A DNA stretch of 64,000 bases, from NCBI RefSeq assembly GCF_016805305.1, contig NZ_JAERQN010000011.1:1-64000 (forward strand), given 5' to 3'. The notes under the pieces were generated by a model that searched no databases, was not told where the DNA came from, and saw only the letters and a program-made list of their open reading frames with translations. Numbering within the stretch: the stretch's first letter is position 1; every line of letters begins with the position of its first letter. This DNA is from Falsiroseomonas ponticola (GTDB taxonomy: Bacteria > Pseudomonadota > Alphaproteobacteria > Acetobacterales > Acetobacteraceae). Below, piece by piece: positions 62,748 through 64,000 of this stretch. The position numbers and the translations under genes were made by a program.

Positions 62748-64000
62748 TCAGCGGCGGCGGAAGTAGCGCTGCGCGCGGCGTTCCGCTTCCGCCGCGGCGG
62801 CCTGCGGCGTCGCCTGGCCGGAAGCCACGGCCGCGCACATCTGCACCATGACGTAGTCCGCCGTGGCGGCGACCGAACCCTCCGTGATCGGGCCCTTGTA
62901 GCCGTTCCAGAACGGGTTGTTCATGGTGTCGCGGAACACGGAGATCTTCGGATCCCGCGTCCAGGTGGCGCTGGCGGCATAGGCGTTCAGCGGCTGCGAC
63001 CAGTAGCCGATATTGGCCTGCAGCCAGGGGTCGTACTGCTCCGCCTCGAACAGGAACTGCAGCAGCGCCTTGGCCGCGTTGGGGAAGCGGCTGTGGCGGA
63101 ACACCATGGCGTTCAGCGTCAGGCCCGCATTCGGCACCGCGTTCAGCGTGCCCTTGGGCATCGGCGTCATCTGCGTGTCCTCGGCGATGTGCCGCAGCGC
63201 CGGGTCGTTCAGCATGGAGAAGTAGAGCGAGACGCCGTTCTGCGTCAGGTGGCATTCGCCGGCGGAATAGGCGCGGTTGTTGCTGATGTCGCCCCAGGCC
63301 AGCGTGCCGGGCACGAAGGTCGGGTAGAGTTCGCGCAGGTAGTTCAGCGCCGCGATGGTCTGCGGGCTGTTGATGCTGACCGCGCCCTGTTCATCGGTCA
63401 GCGAGCCGCCGAAGGACCAGACCAGCCAGTTCGCGAAGGCGTTGCCGTCACCGACCGCATTGCCCAGCGCAAAGCCCGCGGGCTTGTTGATGCGGCGCAG
63501 CGCCTGGCAGAGCCGCAGGAAGCCCGCATGGTCGTCCGGCACGCTGTCGAAGCCGGCTTCCCGCAGCGTGGAGGTACGCCAGATGGCGGGGCCGCCGGAG
63601 GCACCGAAGGGCAGGCTGATCCAGCGGTCGCCGCGCCGGCCATAGGCATTCGCCAGCGGCCGCCAGCCGCCGTATTTCTGGCCGAGATAGGTGGCCACAT
63701 CCGTCACGTCGTGAATCTTCTCCGCGAAGAGGTGCGGCCCCGCGTCGAAGCCCACGATGATGTCGGGGCCCGCGCCGGTGTTCGCGGTGACGGCGGTCTG
63801 CTGGGTGATGTCCTCCCACCCCACGAAGTCCACGCGGACCTCGATGCCGTTCGCCTGGGCGAAGCGCTGGCAGTTGGCGCGCCAGACATCCTCGTCCGGC
63901 TGCACGAAGCGCACGGGGCGCAGCATGCGCAGCGTGGCGCCGCGCTCGATCGGCAGGTTGGGCGGCGTCGCGGGCTGGGTCGCGATCTGCGCCTGCGCGG
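62748..64000 (-). CDS. Sugar-type ABC transporter substrate-binding protein (5' end beyond the window)
   Basis: 417 codons are visible and the frame stays open to the window edge. The far end reads AQAQIATQPATPPNL, which looks like the end of a signal peptide. VDFVGWEDITQQTAVTANTGAGPDIIVGFD, WISLPFGASGGPAIWRTSTLREAGFDSVPD and MTPMPKGTLNAVPNAGLTLNAMVF are typical of family 1 binding proteins. Ends AERRAQRYFRRR. It precedes two MalFG-type permeases and a flavodoxin-fold gene. Confidence 0.92.
   Translation of the reverse strand, partial: AQAQIATQPATPPNLPIERGATLRMLRPVRFVQPDEDVWRANCQRFAQANGIEVRVDFVGWEDITQQTAVTANTGAGPDIIVGFDAGPHLFAEKIHDVTDVATYLGQKYGGWRPLANAYGRRGDRWISLPFGASGGPAIWRTSTLREAGFDSVPDDHAGFLRLCQALRRINKPAGFALGNAVGDGNAFANWLVWSFGGSLTDEQGAVSINSPQTIAALNYLRELYPTFVPGTLAWGDISNNRAYSAGECHLTQNGVSLYFSMLNDPALRHIAEDTQMTPMPKGTLNAVPNAGLTLNAMVFRHSRFPNAAKALLQFLFEAEQYDPWLQANIGYWSQPLNAYAASATWTRDPKISVFRDTMNNPFWNGYKGPITEGSVAATADYVMVQMCAAVASGQATPQAAAAEAERRAQRYFRRR

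Overview
The window is a very GC-rich stretch of a bacterial chromosome, densely packed with short, overlapping operons. The mix suggests an alphaproteobacterium of the Acetobacteraceae, Roseomonas-like type. It holds six solute-binding proteins from six different families, many CoA- and FAD-dependent catabolic enzymes, an IS5-type insertion sequence end, and an Anbu/ATP-grasp/alpha-E locus. The taxonomic placement is inference; no rRNA or tRNA gene is visible.

Bases 1-223 hold the end of an IS5-family transposase followed by two related dyad repeats. Bases 220-8421 carry a divergent aromatic-acid locus. On the minus strand an overlapping operon runs SDR, MarR regulator, enoyl-CoA hydratase, acyl-CoA dehydrogenase, 2-aminobenzoate-type CoA ligase, thioesterase and RidA. 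On the plus strand lies a fused flavin monooxygenase/old-yellow-enzyme protein of the 2-aminobenzoyl-CoA (salicylyl-CoA) type. Two copies of a 20-bp dyad lie between the halves. A third, nearly perfect copy lies just upstream of a branched-chain-type ABC transporter operon (11084-15638), so the MarR protein probably controls uptake and degradation together. A small exported protein, a LysR regulator and a Bug-type binding protein lie in between. An arylformamidase-like hydrolase and a deoxyribosyltransferase-like protein follow.

Bases 17559-22622 encode one 1687-residue secreted protein: beta-propeller-like N-terminus, cadherin-like repeats and RTX calcium-binding repeats. Next come a protein that looks like a circularly permuted ROK-fold protein, a gamma-glutamyltransferase-family protein and a DUF1194 protein. 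The Anbu cluster follows (26306-30391: circularly permuted ATP-grasp, alpha-E, transglutaminase-like protein without its catalytic cysteine, Anbu peptidase), then a DUF5675 protein.

Bases 31222-64000 are catabolic and transport cassettes. They are: a binding protein with creatininase and two paralogous FAD oxidases; a Rieske oxygenase; a spermidine/putrescine-type ABC operon with an amidohydrolase and an Asp/Glu-racemase-family protein; an SDR/BtpA/FGGY kinase/deacetylase operon; a TRAP system that again has an amidohydrolase and a racemase-family protein; an aldehyde dehydrogenase; a two-domain glycosyltransferase next to a sulfotransferase; a 2-hydroxyacid dehydrogenase; an SDR; and a sugar-type ABC operon that ends with a flavodoxin-fold protein and runs off the right edge. 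Substrates of most of these cassettes cannot be read from the sequence.
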